From Pseudophaeomoniella oleicola (Eukaryota; Ascomycota; Eurotiomycetes; Phaeomoniellales; Phaeomoniellaceae): a stretch of 64,000 bases of DNA. Position numbers and translations under genes: made by a program. Below, one piece after another: positions 51,837 through 63,360 of this stretch. Position 1 is the first letter of the stretch; each line of letters opens with the position of its first letter. The stretch covers positions 972,502-1,036,501 of the forward strand of contig QWDQ01000002.1 in the NCBI GenBank assembly GCA_003868215.1. The letters are read 5' to 3'. The notes under the pieces are model-generated. The model was not told where the DNA came from. It did not search any database and worked only from the letters and a program-made list of their open reading frames with translations.

Positions 51837-53399
51837 TTATCCACTCTCAGATCTCTGTCGACCAATATTCCTATCCACGTAATTGAACATTGACCAATGA
51901 ATATCAATGTCATTGTCCAAAGAAAGAACTCCAATATCAAAGTCATTCCTGATCTTAGTCATAGTCCTGGCGTAGCGATCACTATCAACACAGGCATCTT
52001 GTAAGTCCAATCCCATATGTTGTAACAAAGAATCCGTATAATTTGGCAACCACCACCATCCTGCATCACTATTGAAGTTGATGATGTCCTCCGGGATCTG
52101 GTAACGATCTCTCAGTAAAGGCTCGATCCTGATCTCGTACTCTTGTTGTAGCTTTCCAACATGTTGTTCAACTTGGGCACTCCATTGCTCCAGCTCATGC
52201 ATCATATCTCCAAACGCTTTCCAGACTTCCGAGGTGCTCTTACTGTCCTCGATACGCGAGAGTGTATTGTTCATGAATAGAAAACGATGGCGCATCGCTT
52301 GAAACAAGTCCTCTTCAATGGTGGTATAATACTCTGACAGTAGACTGACTGTTCCGTTGAAGACATCCTTGTTCATGATTGACGGATTCCGCTCGATTTC
52401 ATTTTGCCAACAAGACTGACAGGACTGTGCATTGGATGTTGTAGCTAGATGCTTCATTTCGACATCCCATATCACCTTATAAAGCTGGTCATGCAATTCT
52501 CGTGTGGCAATATTGATGGAGTTCCATTGTCTCGATTTCCATTGATCAAAATCTGTGCCCTGAGCTGTCCTAAGTACGGCAGTAGTGGACGCCATGTTTT
52601 GCACTGCAAATTGTGTCACGGATGCGTCCTGTATGTGACTCTCCTGATTTGCCGCAGCAGAAACTGCTTGTGGTGCGATCTTCTCCTGGAGTGATGTTGC
52701 TAGAGCTCTGTCTTGAAGTTCGAGCTCTGTTTGAGCTTCCACGTGTGAAATTCTCTCCTTAAGTCGGGCAATCTCCTCCTGAGCATCCTGTTCCGTAAGC
52801 ATATGCTGAAACCGGGCACGCTCAAGTTCGTGCTCCGCCTCCAGTTGCGCTAGCCTCTCTAGAAGCTGGGCATTTTCCTGTTGAGACTTCAAGTATCTTT
52901 CCAGATCCAGGCCTCCACCATCTCTCTTCCTTCCACGACGGGGCTCTGAGCCACTTGAACTTCTAGAGCGTTCGCCACGCTGTCTGTACCGTTTCCTTCT
53001 TGAAGAGTGCTTTCGTCTGTGTCGAGAAGTTGAGCTGTCGGAGCTCCGATCAAGGCTTCTGTTTCTCTTCTTTGACTCACGGGGTTGCTGCTGTTGGGAA
53101 GTGGCATTGCCATCACTTTCCTTCAGGAACCGTTCGTACTTTATCAACACCCGCCTTTGATATGCCAACTCTTCTTTTTTAAGCAGCTTCCTAGCCCGGG
53201 CTACTACCTCGGGGGGAATTTCTCCCTCAGGGGGCCCTCGAACCGCTACCTCAACAGGAATGCGCCTTTCCGGGGCTATTCCCATGTCCTTTTCCATGCG
53301 CTCAATCTGCGCGCTTTCCAGAAGGATCCCTTTGAAAGGAAGGGTATCCTCAAGCCTTACAGGGCGGCCTTCCCAAGAAATAAATGGATTTGATACCAT
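51837..53399 (-). CDS. Unrecognised Arg/Ser-rich coiled-coil protein
   Basis: A single exon of 520 residues. The N-terminus (MVSNPFISWEGRPVRLEDTL) leads into a charged helical region. An Arg/Ser/Lys block follows (about 110-160; SRHRRKHSSRRKRYRQRGER), then a Glu-rich coiled coil (about 165-245; LLERLAQLEAEHELERARF). The C-terminal 250 residues look folded, with Trp and Cys residues (SCQSCWQNEIER, DAGWWWLPNYTDSLLQHMG). I recognise no family. The block of basic residues could be a nuclear signal or RNA-binding tail. The gene converges on the zinc-ribbon/RGG gene and borders gene-poor DNA, so a lineage-specific or fast-evolving gene is plausible. Confidence 0.7.
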   Translation of the reverse strand: MVSNPFISWEGRPVRLEDTLPFKGILLESAQIERMEKDMGIAPERRIPVEVAVRGPPEGEIPPEVVARARKLLKKEELAYQRRVLIKYERFLKESDGNATSQQQQPRESKKRNRSLDRSSDSSTSRHRRKHSSRRKRYRQRGERSRSSSGSEPRRGRKRDGGGLDLERYLKSQQENAQLLERLAQLEAEHELERARFQHMLTEQDAQEEIARLKERISHVEAQTELELQDRALATSLQEKIAPQAVSAAANQESHIQDASVTQFAVQNMASTTAVLRTAQGTDFDQWKSRQWNSINIATRELHDQLYKVIWDVEMKHLATTSNAQSCQSCWQNEIERNPSIMNKDVFNGTVSLLSEYYTTIEEDLFQAMRHRFLFMNNTLSRIEDSKSTSEVWKAFGDMMHELEQWSAQVEQHVGKLQQEYEIRIEPLLRDRYQIPEDIINFNSDAGWWWLPNYTDSLLQHMGLDLQDACVDSDRYARTMTKIRNDFDIGVLSLDNDIDIHWSMFNYVDRNIGRQRSESG

Positions 53400-54631
53400 T
53401 ATAATGTATCGTTGATGTTTGTTTGATGTGAAAATTCCGAGAACCTTTGAAGCCGAGGAGGATATATGGAAATATCAGACATAAAGGTAATGTTCCAAAT
53501 GCGGTTAGATTACGCAAATTCAAGCCCTAGAATACTACAGTCACATTCCGAGTCACCTACAATGTATCTAGATGGATGCAATCATTTTGGTAGCTTCTGT
53601 GCCTTGCGGATGATGTTCGTCAGGTCTTGTTTATCATATGCTCACATTATGTCTATATAGACTTTCTGTTCCCGATACTCGGACATCTTCCGAGGGGAAT
53701 GCGTCCTGAGTATGTGAGAGCCCGGACACATTCCCTCCTCCGAGTAACCCGAGACCCTCTGTTCCTGAATCTGGGAGACAACGATTGACTCGTCGGCTTC
53801 TGCATTCCTTCCCATTCAGTGACAATGGGCGCATGAAGTGTTCGCGATTATATATGATTGCGAAGAGAATTACAAAAATGCTTCCATAGTTACAATACCT
53901 GCGCCAGGCTCTAATGAATCTAAAGCATGCACAGAACCCGTTTGACTTATCCCCGGACTCAGGAGCGGTGATAAGGATCATCGACGAGGTTATGGTGCAT
54001 TGAGGCTCTTACAAGAATCGACCCAGGAGACTCAAGACGGCGATTAGGTGAGCAAGCGTAAGAGTGCAAGCGACATTTGACTATATAGTTCAACCCATCC
54101 GACTGAACAAAGCTGCAGATCAAAGGCGTAAATATGTGCTTAAGGAGACTTTGAATTCGATTGTATCTCTCCCGCTTATCCACGGAGTCTGCCAGGGTCC
54201 GGTCTCAGCTCTGTGCAATACAGTCGGACGAATTGGATACGTCGAACTCATTGTGTGGGCTTTCCCCAAAGAAGAACTGTCAAAGTTTTGGGTTTGTTGG
54301 GATCAAGAGAGCAACTAAAGATGAAGATAAGACTCTGACCGTTGTCGCTAGGCCGCCTCATTGAACCAAGAGCAAGATACTGGGAAGGATGTTGAAGAAA
54401 GCCAAATAGTACCCTGTCGTACATCTCCTTGAAAACTCAAAATCTTATAGTCAGGGGCGGGGTGAGGGCTGATCATCATTAGATTGATCAACAGAGTTAT
54501 AGGTCGGTGTATAGAACTATGGCGATCATGAGCATATCGTGGAGCTATTCCCCGCAGACCGGACAGCAAGGACCTGCATTCACATAGGAAGTTCGTAGAT
54601 GCTGTTTGATATAGGCTATGATGCTGATATC
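53400..54631. other. Gene-poor region
   Basis: Only short ORFs in all frames. One 26-base block (53714-53739) resembles 48998-49023. No transposase, reverse transcriptase or other domain is recognisable. Confidence 0.5.
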
Positions 54632-55126
54632 ATGAGAGAGAGAAGACATGATACTGTATTGCCACCAGTATGTTTTCATTTTGACGGATACGAGGCTGGG
54701 ATCACCCAAAGTCATGATCTGAGGAGGGATCTGGAAAATGCGCTCAATGCCGCAACACCTGACGTATATTATAATCATAACGTCTCCAACTTAGGTACCT
54801 CTGATGAGTATTGCACCTCCCCAATTGAGAAAGTACAGTCGTCGCGGTTTAACAATCTTGATCCAACTACTCACCTGAGATACTTGTCTTTAGCTGCGTT
54901 TAACTCGGTATTGATTGTGATGCGAGGACATCCAATGTATCCAAGCGAAGTGAGTCTCAACTCAGCAACTGCTCTCGATGGCCGAAGATAACTAAGAAAA
55001 GTAGATTTGCAGTCACGCACAGCGATCATGGCGACTTTGCATACAACAGAAGAATACAAAAATCGAATGGCGTTTAACCGAGCGAACTGGATATTGGACA
55101 TGAGGCGCTACAGACGCTTGCAATAA
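54632..55126 (+). CDS. Possible small two-exon gene, unrecognised
   Basis: Exons 54632-54949 and 55013-55126 would give 143 residues. The 63-base intron has a consensus GTGAGT donor, an ACTAAG branch-like site and a TTTGCAG acceptor, and both sides stay in frame. The predicted protein runs from MRERRHDTVLPPVCFHFDG to a basic C-terminus (NRANWILDMRRYRRLQ). There is no recognised family and the surroundings are gene-poor, so this may be a decayed or orphan gene. Confidence 0.3.
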
Positions 55127-57345
55127 CATACTGTTGGCCTAGGACGTTGGAGATGGATCTTTTCAGCGCTCGTGATAACATACTGTCGGATCGCGGCATT
55201 GAGCTTGCAATAACATACACTGGGCGAACCACTAGAGATGATAAAGGTTCTATCCAAGGTATGAACGTTTTAAGGCAAATATCAACACGATACATGTTAC
55301 TCACCAGGTTGTTCGCAGTACAATCTCGACAAAAGCCAAACCGTCAAGACTGCGATTCTAGGCTCCTTCGACCTCTTCGTTTCGCCGACAATGTTCCCCC
55401 AATCGAGGCACCATTCTCTCCGTTGAATAGCGACTCAGTTCGGGCATTGATTCCTTGGACAGAGCGAAACTGTGACCTAGCAAGCAGTTTCTTGACCAAG
55501 GAGGATGTCCACACAGCACCAAATGTAGATTGCCCAACCAAAAACCAGTATGTGGTATGTCTTCTTCTCCTCTCTCTCGGGCATAGGCCTTTGGATCATT
55601 GCTCTTGATGCACCCAATTCCCTGCTACATCCATGACATCGTTTTGATGATTGCGCGTGATACTTCCAGCATTATCCAAGGCAGGGGCAGTCGATGCGAT
55701 ATTCTCTGATGAACCAATACCATCCCACAATGACCTGACGCATACCACGATCGAGGTCGCTGACCATATTCCCGTGACTCCAAATCAGCGAGACCTCCAC
55801 TCCAGGACACCCGCCTCATCCGCTACACGAAACTTGGAGGCTCGTCATGATCCCAACAATCTTAAGTAGATCGCAAGCAGTAGGTCAGGCTCATGGACAC
55901 CCGATGAACGGAAGCCACGCAAGCCAGAACTTTTGACGATTCATCATGTCATACTGTTTCTTGACAATAAAGCCGAACCGCAATGATTGAAATCGCATCC
56001 ACCACTCCCAAGATATCGGATCGACACTACATGTCTGATAGTAGGAGCGTTTCAGGGCATGGAGTGTGTTTAGCTCTCTCCTCTAACAAGATCCACTCAA
56101 GTAACATCACATTTACTTTTGCTTGACATGGAGCAAGACAAGCACAATCTTGACGTCTAAATCATATTCGTATCCAAACCTCGTTATCGATCGCAGAATG
56201 CGATGCCAATGCGCCGACCTTAGAGAAAAGTCGCGATGGCTCCATATGCACTTGTGCTAAACTTGGTTCCGCTGTCTCCTTGCAACTTACTACGTACATA
56301 TCATAGGTACTCCACTCGGAGTAATGCGCGGCCTACACCGAGTAGGTTGTGAGTGCGCATCTGTCACAGCCGTTGAACCAGGGCCTACTCAAACGCGGGA
56401 CGTTCACTCAGGGGTGTTCACTCATCGCCGATTGTTGCTTTGAAACGTAACATGCATACTACGCTGCATTAGACCCTCTGCCCTACTTGACGCTCACATT
56501 GCATTTCTATCCTCAAGGTCTCGAAGGTCGTCACATATGCAATGTTTATCTTGCCTGCAGTCTTATCGTATATATTGATTCTGGTTTACATCGGGTTCTG
56601 TTACGAAAGCCAATTCGTTATCTTTCACGCTACGCCAATATTACTTAGGTCAACAGTTCGTTGTTTCAACAATAATTCGAGGGCCCCCACCTAAGCGCCT
56701 CGGCGCACCCATTGAAATACTACGGTACATATGACCCGAAGCCTTTTATACCGACGCTAACTTACGGGAAGATCAACCGAACGTGAACTATCCTGGCGAT
56801 TTACTGGGCAGCTTGGCAACTATCTCCGTCAAAGTTAGTTTTATGCAGATCAGCAGGGATGCCGAGGGACCACATGTTGGTCCCAGGGGTCGTTGCACGT
56901 TTGAGCAATGAGGCAAGTACTCAGCTCGCCAGCCAGCTAGAGTGAACTCGAGTCAAGCGGGAGAAAGCAATTTATGCCCGCTCGCTTACATAGGCGCTAG
57001 TGCCGTACCATCGACGGCATCTTTGGTACATTTCCATTATCGGTTACATGCGAAGCGTTCTGGGTTGTCAATTGATTATGCAGAGCTTACCAGAGCCCTA
57101 ACGTTGGGAGACGCTACAAAAAGCCCCTCAATGGTCTGACCAGTGCTCTTGAACTGAAGATGCTGCCAATCGCGGATACCGATCAGGGATTCCTGAGACA
57201 CGGTCACTTCCGTATCATGCAAATCGGATCTCTCATGACGATACCCTGCGCCAATTGCAGTTAACATATACAGAGGCGTCCTGCATTCGCAGACCCTCTG
57301 GATGATTTGACTTGAAGCCACATCTGATCTTTTTACCGGACCACA
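55127..57345. other. Gene-poor region with coding-like fragments
   Basis: An ORF at 55153-55608 (about 151 residues) and another at 55651-55869 look partly coding, with possible splice signals (donor near 55557, acceptor near 55668), but I could not build one convincing model. A 16-base direct repeat (55116-55131 and 55203-55218) lies at its left edge. From 55870 to 57345 I see nothing. Confidence 0.4.
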
Positions 57346-59233
57346 ATGAGGCTGCTTTACTTCCTCCTATCGTCGTTGTCCATAACGGTCGCAATTGCGG
57401 CGACGGCTAGTCCTCCGAATCCAGCAGCTCTCTTGTCTCAATTTCCAAAATGCGCTGTAAGCACAATTGTCAACATGTTCATGCTGGTCTAACAGTTTTA
57501 CAGTTGGAATGCGTTGCCGAAATCGCTCCACTGGTTGGATGCAGCGTTTTGGACATCCAATGCCAATGCGCAAGCAAATCTATGACCATTATGACCACAC
57601 ACTGCATGCTTGCGAATTGTACAGTGGCCGAATCCTTTCGTAAGTCGTCAGTCCGCAGGTCAGAGCATATCTAACCTCATAGCTAGAGCTCGTCAAGCTA
57701 AATGCCGCTCAGTGCGGTCTCCCTCACAACAATAGAGTGGCCATTTCGAAAGCCTTGACATTGATATCTGGCTTAACGGCTTTCATAATGATTGCTCTTC
57801 GGATATTTGCGCGGCTGTGGTCTCAAGGAAGGCTGTGGTGGGATGATTGGTTCCATATAGCTGCTGGCTGCTTTACTCTCCCTCTCACCACGTTTGCGAA
57901 CTTATGTAAGTGTACTCCCTGCTTTTGGTAATACTGCTGACGGATTTAGGTGCATTCAATGGCTTCGGGAGGCACTTGTATGATGTTCCTGTCAGCCATG
58001 CTTCCGAGCTTTTGAGGTGGTGTAAGTATATCGTCCGCATCTCTGATCGTGTCTAACAACAGCAGTCTACCTCTGTCAAGGTCTATGGGCCATTGCCATC
58101 ATTCTCATCAAATTCTCTATTCTCAGTCTTTATATACGACTATTCCCGCAGAAGCAGTTCCATATGGCAGTCTACTGTGTCATGGCCATCTCGTTTGTCG
58201 CCTTCTCTATTCCCACAACAATGGCATTTCTACAATGCATACCTGTCAGAGCTATCTGGGATCTAGACATAAAAGAGAAAAAATGTTTAGATCTTGCCGG
58301 TGTCGCCATTGCTAGTGCTGGAGCGAACATCGCAACGGAAATTGCTATCATTATCCTACCGGTACCCATGTTAAAAGGCCTGATGCTCAGCGCAAAGAAA
58401 AGGGTGGCGCTCTATGTCCTGTTTGGCGCGGGCACACTGTCGGTGTTTTCCCACCATACCTCCTTATCAAGCTAATTGCTTCCAGGGTGATCGCTATCGC
58501 TGCCGCAAGGATTCCTTACCTTCGAACGCTGGCAAGATTCAATGATCCAACCTGGGACAATGTACCGACTTTACTCTGGTCCTGTGCGGAGAGTACAGTT
58601 GCGCATGTGTGTGCTGCAGCACCTGCTATCCGACAGCTCTTCTCTCGTGTGAAAGCAACGACGAAGGAGACCAATTACTATAAGAGAAGCCGAGTAGCTT
58701 ACGCCGATGGCTCTGACGGAGTCGAGGGTATTATGACAACACATACAACAGTCATCGAGAAGGGAGGAAATGTTGAAATGCAACCTATTGCAGCATCTCG
58801 TGACAGAAAACACTCAAACCCACCACCGCCATACGGCCTTACGCCTCAAGGCCAAGGCTTCACCACGACTACAATTACGGCCGACAGTGGAAGGGATCAG
58901 ACCTCGCCACGCTTCTCGCCATTTTCGAGCAAGGACAGGTCTGTATCGCGGCAGCAATCGGATTCAAGGATGAGAGCGATGCAGAAATCCGGAGATGGTG
59001 AAGCGGACATCCTTCCATTACAAGGAGTGACCGACACTAAATCAGCATCGCTACAACAATATGACTCGGATGAACCGGTTCTTACGCTACCGGCCGAAGA
59101 CGAAATGCATGGCAATATTGGTCAAGCACTTGGACATCCATCTAGTTCAACCTCGCATGACTCTAATCTCACTCCAATGGAAGGCCGGTCGTTCCTGAAG
59201 GAGGATGGAAAGGGCAAGGACTCGTGGATATGA
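57346..59233 (+). CDS. CFEM-domain, Pth11-type seven-helix receptor
   Basis: Six exons: 57346-57456, 57504-57639, 57687-57905, 57950-58021, 58066-58438 and 58486-59233, giving 552 residues. All introns are 44-47 bases. A signal peptide (LLYFLLSSLSITVAIAA) is followed by a CFEM domain with eight cysteines (KCALEC, GCSVLDIQCQC with the characteristic Asp, then HC, NC and QC). Seven membrane helices follow with the family landmarks LWWDDWFHIAAG, GFGRHLYDV, LIKFSILSLYIRLFP, QCIPVRAIWD and DPTWDNV. A Ser/Thr/Gln-rich cytosolic tail of about 190 residues completes it. Pth11-class receptors sense surface or host cues in plant-associated fungi. The last intron (58439-58485) has a weak GTCGGT donor and is the least certain junction. 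Exon 5 has a CAGCAG tandem acceptor. Confidence 0.88.
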
Positions 59234-62100
59234 CCGTATGTATTAATATGTATTGTTTGAATCATTCTCATCTGCGCTGAATTATTGTTCGTATCCATGC
59301 CTTCTGATACCAATTATGCCTACATTATCAGCTCTTTGGATACTGTCTCGTCGTATAGGCTGAACTGTGGCCGTTCCTGGCTGCATGCTACTGCTTCGGT
59401 TGATCGGTATCACCTCATCTCAAGTCTTGCTTGCTATTGAAAGCAACAGGAGAAGATTCACACCTTATCGCTTGCCACCAACCATCTGCATTACTAATCG
59501 GGGTGGCCTAAAGGTGATCCCGTGGGGTTTGATATCATGATCACTGTCGTGCAGGCGACATTGCTATTGCATTACCAGCCTTCCTAACTCGAGATAAGTT
59601 CCATTGCTGTTATGGCATTACCTGGCTCCTTAGCTCAAGATAAGTCCCTAAGAATTCTGCAAGTCTAGCCAATCCTCCTTGGTTAGGCGCACATGTAGTT
59701 ACCATCTCGAAGTCTCCGGATCATTCTCAACCACCGGTGTGAGCTTGTTCACTCCGTCTAACTGTAAGCCTATAATCGGACTTTTCATGGCTCCTCTGTA
59801 TACTATAAGTAACGTCGCCTTAGTTCAGATTATTGTTCTTCGCATGAATCTGTCTCCTAATACTACCTCCGGCGCAGGCAACAGAGTATCTGTCAATCCT
59901 GCTGTTATTGCCCAACCTTATGGATGGTCTAGGAGAAGGATCATACTGCCAATAGACATGTATTACCAGAATACAGTATTTATCTGCTCCTCGCTTTCAC
60001 TTGGCATGGCTTTGCCTGAGTTGAGAAGTGCTATTGGGTCAGGCATTCAGCAGTCCTTGCGCGAAAGCAGCTTTTCCTCTTTCCGAAATACTTCTTGCAT
60101 ATTGAATCAAAGACCAACACGGCTGAGACGGACGAACTGGTACAGGAAAGTGTTCCGCCAAAGACGCATACATCATCCATCAAAAGGAAGTATCCCCAGT
60201 CTCATCCAGTGGCATTGATAGAAAGAACAGAAGGAATAATCACATCCTAGCCACCATCCACTACTGGTCTCAACTGTGAGCACATCGCAACGCGCAGGTG
60301 ATGAATCTTGGCTACAGAGTCAGGTTTACTGTTCTGCTATTCAAATTTCTTCCCTCTCCGTATCGAGAATGTATCTCAAGAGGCAACCAGTGGCTCAGAG
60401 TATACTATTCGTAAGCTGGATACACCACTATTGTTGTATGTCCCCATTCTAGTTGCTTCTCACTCGCTATGCGCATGCCCTTCCCAGAAACCTGCTGACA
60501 ATCTCTTAGACCAAGTTGTCCGCAAGCAATCTTCGAGACGAACCCATACCCAACATATTTATCACAAAAGCTTCCTTGCTATGCTTCGGTAGCTAGGCCT
60601 CCTGACAGCCACCGCCGGCAGATAACTCTGAATTAACTGCGCAGCGCCTGCCAACATGATACCGAATGTCTCACCGCAAGCGCTCTCGTTGCCATTATTG
60701 GGCATCTGTCAAAATTAGTCCTTGAGAATGACAGACCGGTACTCGTCAACCATACTACTTCGTACCCATCATCACTCGAGCCCACCAATCGCCAACCAGA
60801 TCACTCAAGAGTCCCAGAGTCAACTAGCAGAGGCATAGGAAGCGCCAGATCTTTGCACATTCATCCTCATAATGCCGGTGATCTTTTGTCCGCTCTTTCA
60901 ACGATTCGAAGGAACTACAACGGTTTGGTACACGCAGGTGCCCGTCGCCGATCTAGACGAGGATCACCTCGATAGCAAAGCATCGAACAAGACTGGAGCT
61001 CATATCTTTACGCCTCGGGTCCTTATGCTACTTTCCAGGTAGATGAGATAGCGAATATGACCAAGTCTGCACGGGAAGGCTTTCCCCAAGAGCTGCCAAT
61101 GATTTGTATAGTTTATCGTCTCCTTCTATATCCTTAGGAACGCATACGAACGCTGGGGATCCAAGCCACTGCCGGTCACCCTTGGACCTCGAACCTAACA
61201 AGAATATAGCAACGACAGTAAACTAGATACTCATGACTATAATTATTCTAAAAGCTACGTGTTACAGGTTCCGGGTGTCTACATGTCATGTCCGCCATAA
61301 ACTCATCAAGCAAAGCTTGGTTCTTAGAGTAAGAGACACTACTGTCAATAACTCAGTGGTCTGCCTCTCTACTCAACGGCTTTAAAGTGGTATATTTGCA
61401 TTTTCTTTTTTCCTTATTGTAAAGCAGCTTGGTGAAGTGTCATGCAACGTCTCGGACACTTGGGTTTCGCTTACACTACATTTGGCATATGGCAAATAGC
61501 AAACCTCCGATTATCGCATTATATCAACCGCGAGCGGATGTCTTGAGCTCCTGCAATGCCGACAGTCTTACGAAACATTGTAGGACTATCGATTGCCAGC
61601 ATCGACGCTCCAACTTATACATGATTGCGCGGAAAGCCACCAGAGTGAGACCACACAATTGACTTAGGAGAGAATAGACAACTTACTTACTACTTATGGC
61701 CCAGCCACTTGTCTACTCCGTACTGAAAGGGTACTCTCTCTGTACCCGAAACTAGGCTCTTCTACTAGACCTGCAGTTGCCGGGTCGGCGAGAATCCGAT
61801 TCTTCCAACCACAATCCACATCTTACTCGACCAACGATTGCTCATAGTACCTCTGCCAGACAGCCCATTGCATTGTAAGCACTCGGATAGCAGTGTGATG
61901 ACATCTGGTCTCTGGGCAACATCTGGGTTGATGATCTGAACTTCCGCAGGACATCTCAGCTCCCTAAGACCAGGGCCCTGACAGCTTGAATTGCAAAGGT
62001 TGGGATCATATCTCCGGCATGCTGCGGGTCTAAGCGATTGCTTCTATGGATTGCTACTGAGGTAAGGACATTGGGACTTTCGTTTGACATAACATTGTAA
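59234..62100. other. Gene-poor region next to AT-rich block
   Basis: 2.9 kb without a gene I can support. An ORF from ATG 59787 to 60218 (143 residues) and a 56-residue fragment at 60872-61042 (starting MPVIFCPLFQRFEG) look mildly coding. Two degenerate copies of a motif of about 30 bases lie near 59571-59603 and 59616-59648. No transposon protein is recognisable. Confidence 0.45.
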
Positions 62101-63050
62101 TTATAGGGCGAAAACCGTGGGTTGGCCCTCAGGTTAGGATCAGGCAGTTGTCCTCTGAGGGACAACTTGACGAAAAAATTTAAAAATAATTAAAATAAGC
62201 TGAAATATAGTTATTTCTTTAAAAAATAATTTTAAATATAATTTAAAAAAATATTAAAATAAAACTATTTCCTAAAGAACAGTTCTAAATTTAATTTAAA
62301 AAATACTAAAATAAAACTATTTTTTAAGAAATAATTCTAAATTTAATCTAAAAAATATTAAAATAAGATTATTTTTTAAAAAATAGTTTTAAATTTAATT
62401 TAAAAAATACTAAAATAAGATTATTTTTTAAAGAATAATTCTAAATTTAATTTAAAAAATACTAAAATAAGATTATTTTTTAAGAAATAATTTTAGATTT
62501 AATTATAGAGCGAAAACCGTGAGTTAGTCCTTAAATTAAGATTAAATAATTATTCTCTGAGAAATAACTCGACGAAAAAATTTAAAAATAATTAAAATGA
62601 TTTAAAATATAACTATCTCCTTAAAAAATAATTCTAAATATAATTTAAAAAAATATTAAAATAAGATTATTTTTTAAAAAATAGCTTTAAATCTGATTTA
62701 AAAAATATTAAGATAAAATTATTTTTTAAAAAATAATTTTAAATCTGATTTAAAAAATACTAAAATAAAGCTGTTTTTTAAAGAATAATTTTAAATTTAA
62801 TTTAAAAAATACTAAAATAAAACTATTTTTTAAAAAATAATTCTAAATCTAATTTAAAAAGTACTAAAATAAGACTATTTTTTAAGAAATAGTTTTAAAT
62901 TTAATTTAAAAAATACTAAAATAAAACTATTTTCTAAAAAATAATTCTAAATCTAATTTAAAAAGTATTAAAATAAAACTATTTTTTAAGAAATAGTTCT
63001 AAATCTAATTTAAAAAATACTAAAATAAGATTATTCTCTGAGGGATAACT
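62101..63050. repeat. AT-rich tandem array with RIP-type mutations
   Basis: A 72-base leader at 62101-62172 recurs at 62503-62574 (offset 402 bases), and its hairpin-like part recurs once more near 63022-63046. Between the leaders lie degenerate units of about 52 bases (core TAAAATAAxAxTATTTTTTAA), at least five in the first block and about eight or nine in the second. The two leader copies differ at 19 positions, all transitions, 18 of them C-to-T or G-to-A from first to second copy. That is the signature of repeat-induced point mutation on both strands. Confidence 0.85.
62147..62166. repeat. Inverted repeat (hairpin) in array leader
   Basis: Perfect 7-base arms GTTGTCC and GGACAAC around the loop TCTGAG. 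The equivalent positions in the second and third leader copies are mutated by transitions but still partly pair. Confidence 0.8.
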
Positions 63051-63360
63051 CTACCTATATGCACCTTATAGTTTAGTATGGCATCAGCATGCTGATGGGA
63101 ATTTTGGGTAGTCTAATGGTGGAAGGTTAATGGGAAAATTATTGGAGTTTAGGGTCCAATACAGGGTCCACTGGCCCCGTTAGGGCCAGAAGGTTAATGG
63201 TCCCGCAGAAGGTTAATGGTCCCGCAGAAGATTAATGGTCCCGCAGAAGGTTAATGGTCCCGTATAGAAGATGGGTGAGGGGCACCGAGGCCCTAGCGGG
63301 GCCGAATGGTGACCCGAACTGTCCATATTACCCCATAGGACCCCGCAGGTGTTCCCTAAC
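63051..63360. other. GC-richer island between AT-rich blocks
   Basis: About 300 bases of balanced composition with GGTCC/GGGACC and GGCC-rich words, bounded abruptly on both sides by AT-rich DNA. It contains the 19-bp tandem repeat and an inverted pair GGCCCTAG...GGGGCC near 63291. No ORF of note. It may be an LTR or element end, but no diagnostic ends are visible. Confidence 0.5.
63188..63263. repeat. 19-bp tandem repeat, four copies
   Basis: Four adjacent units of AGAAGGTTAATGGTCCCGC. Copy three has one G-to-A change and copy four ends in T. A further degenerate copy of its core lies near 63122. Confidence 0.93.

Noticed and set aside
59787-60218. 143-residue ORF
   Set aside because: No recognisable domain, composition resembles random translation, and it sits in gene-poor DNA. 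RNA evidence would be needed.
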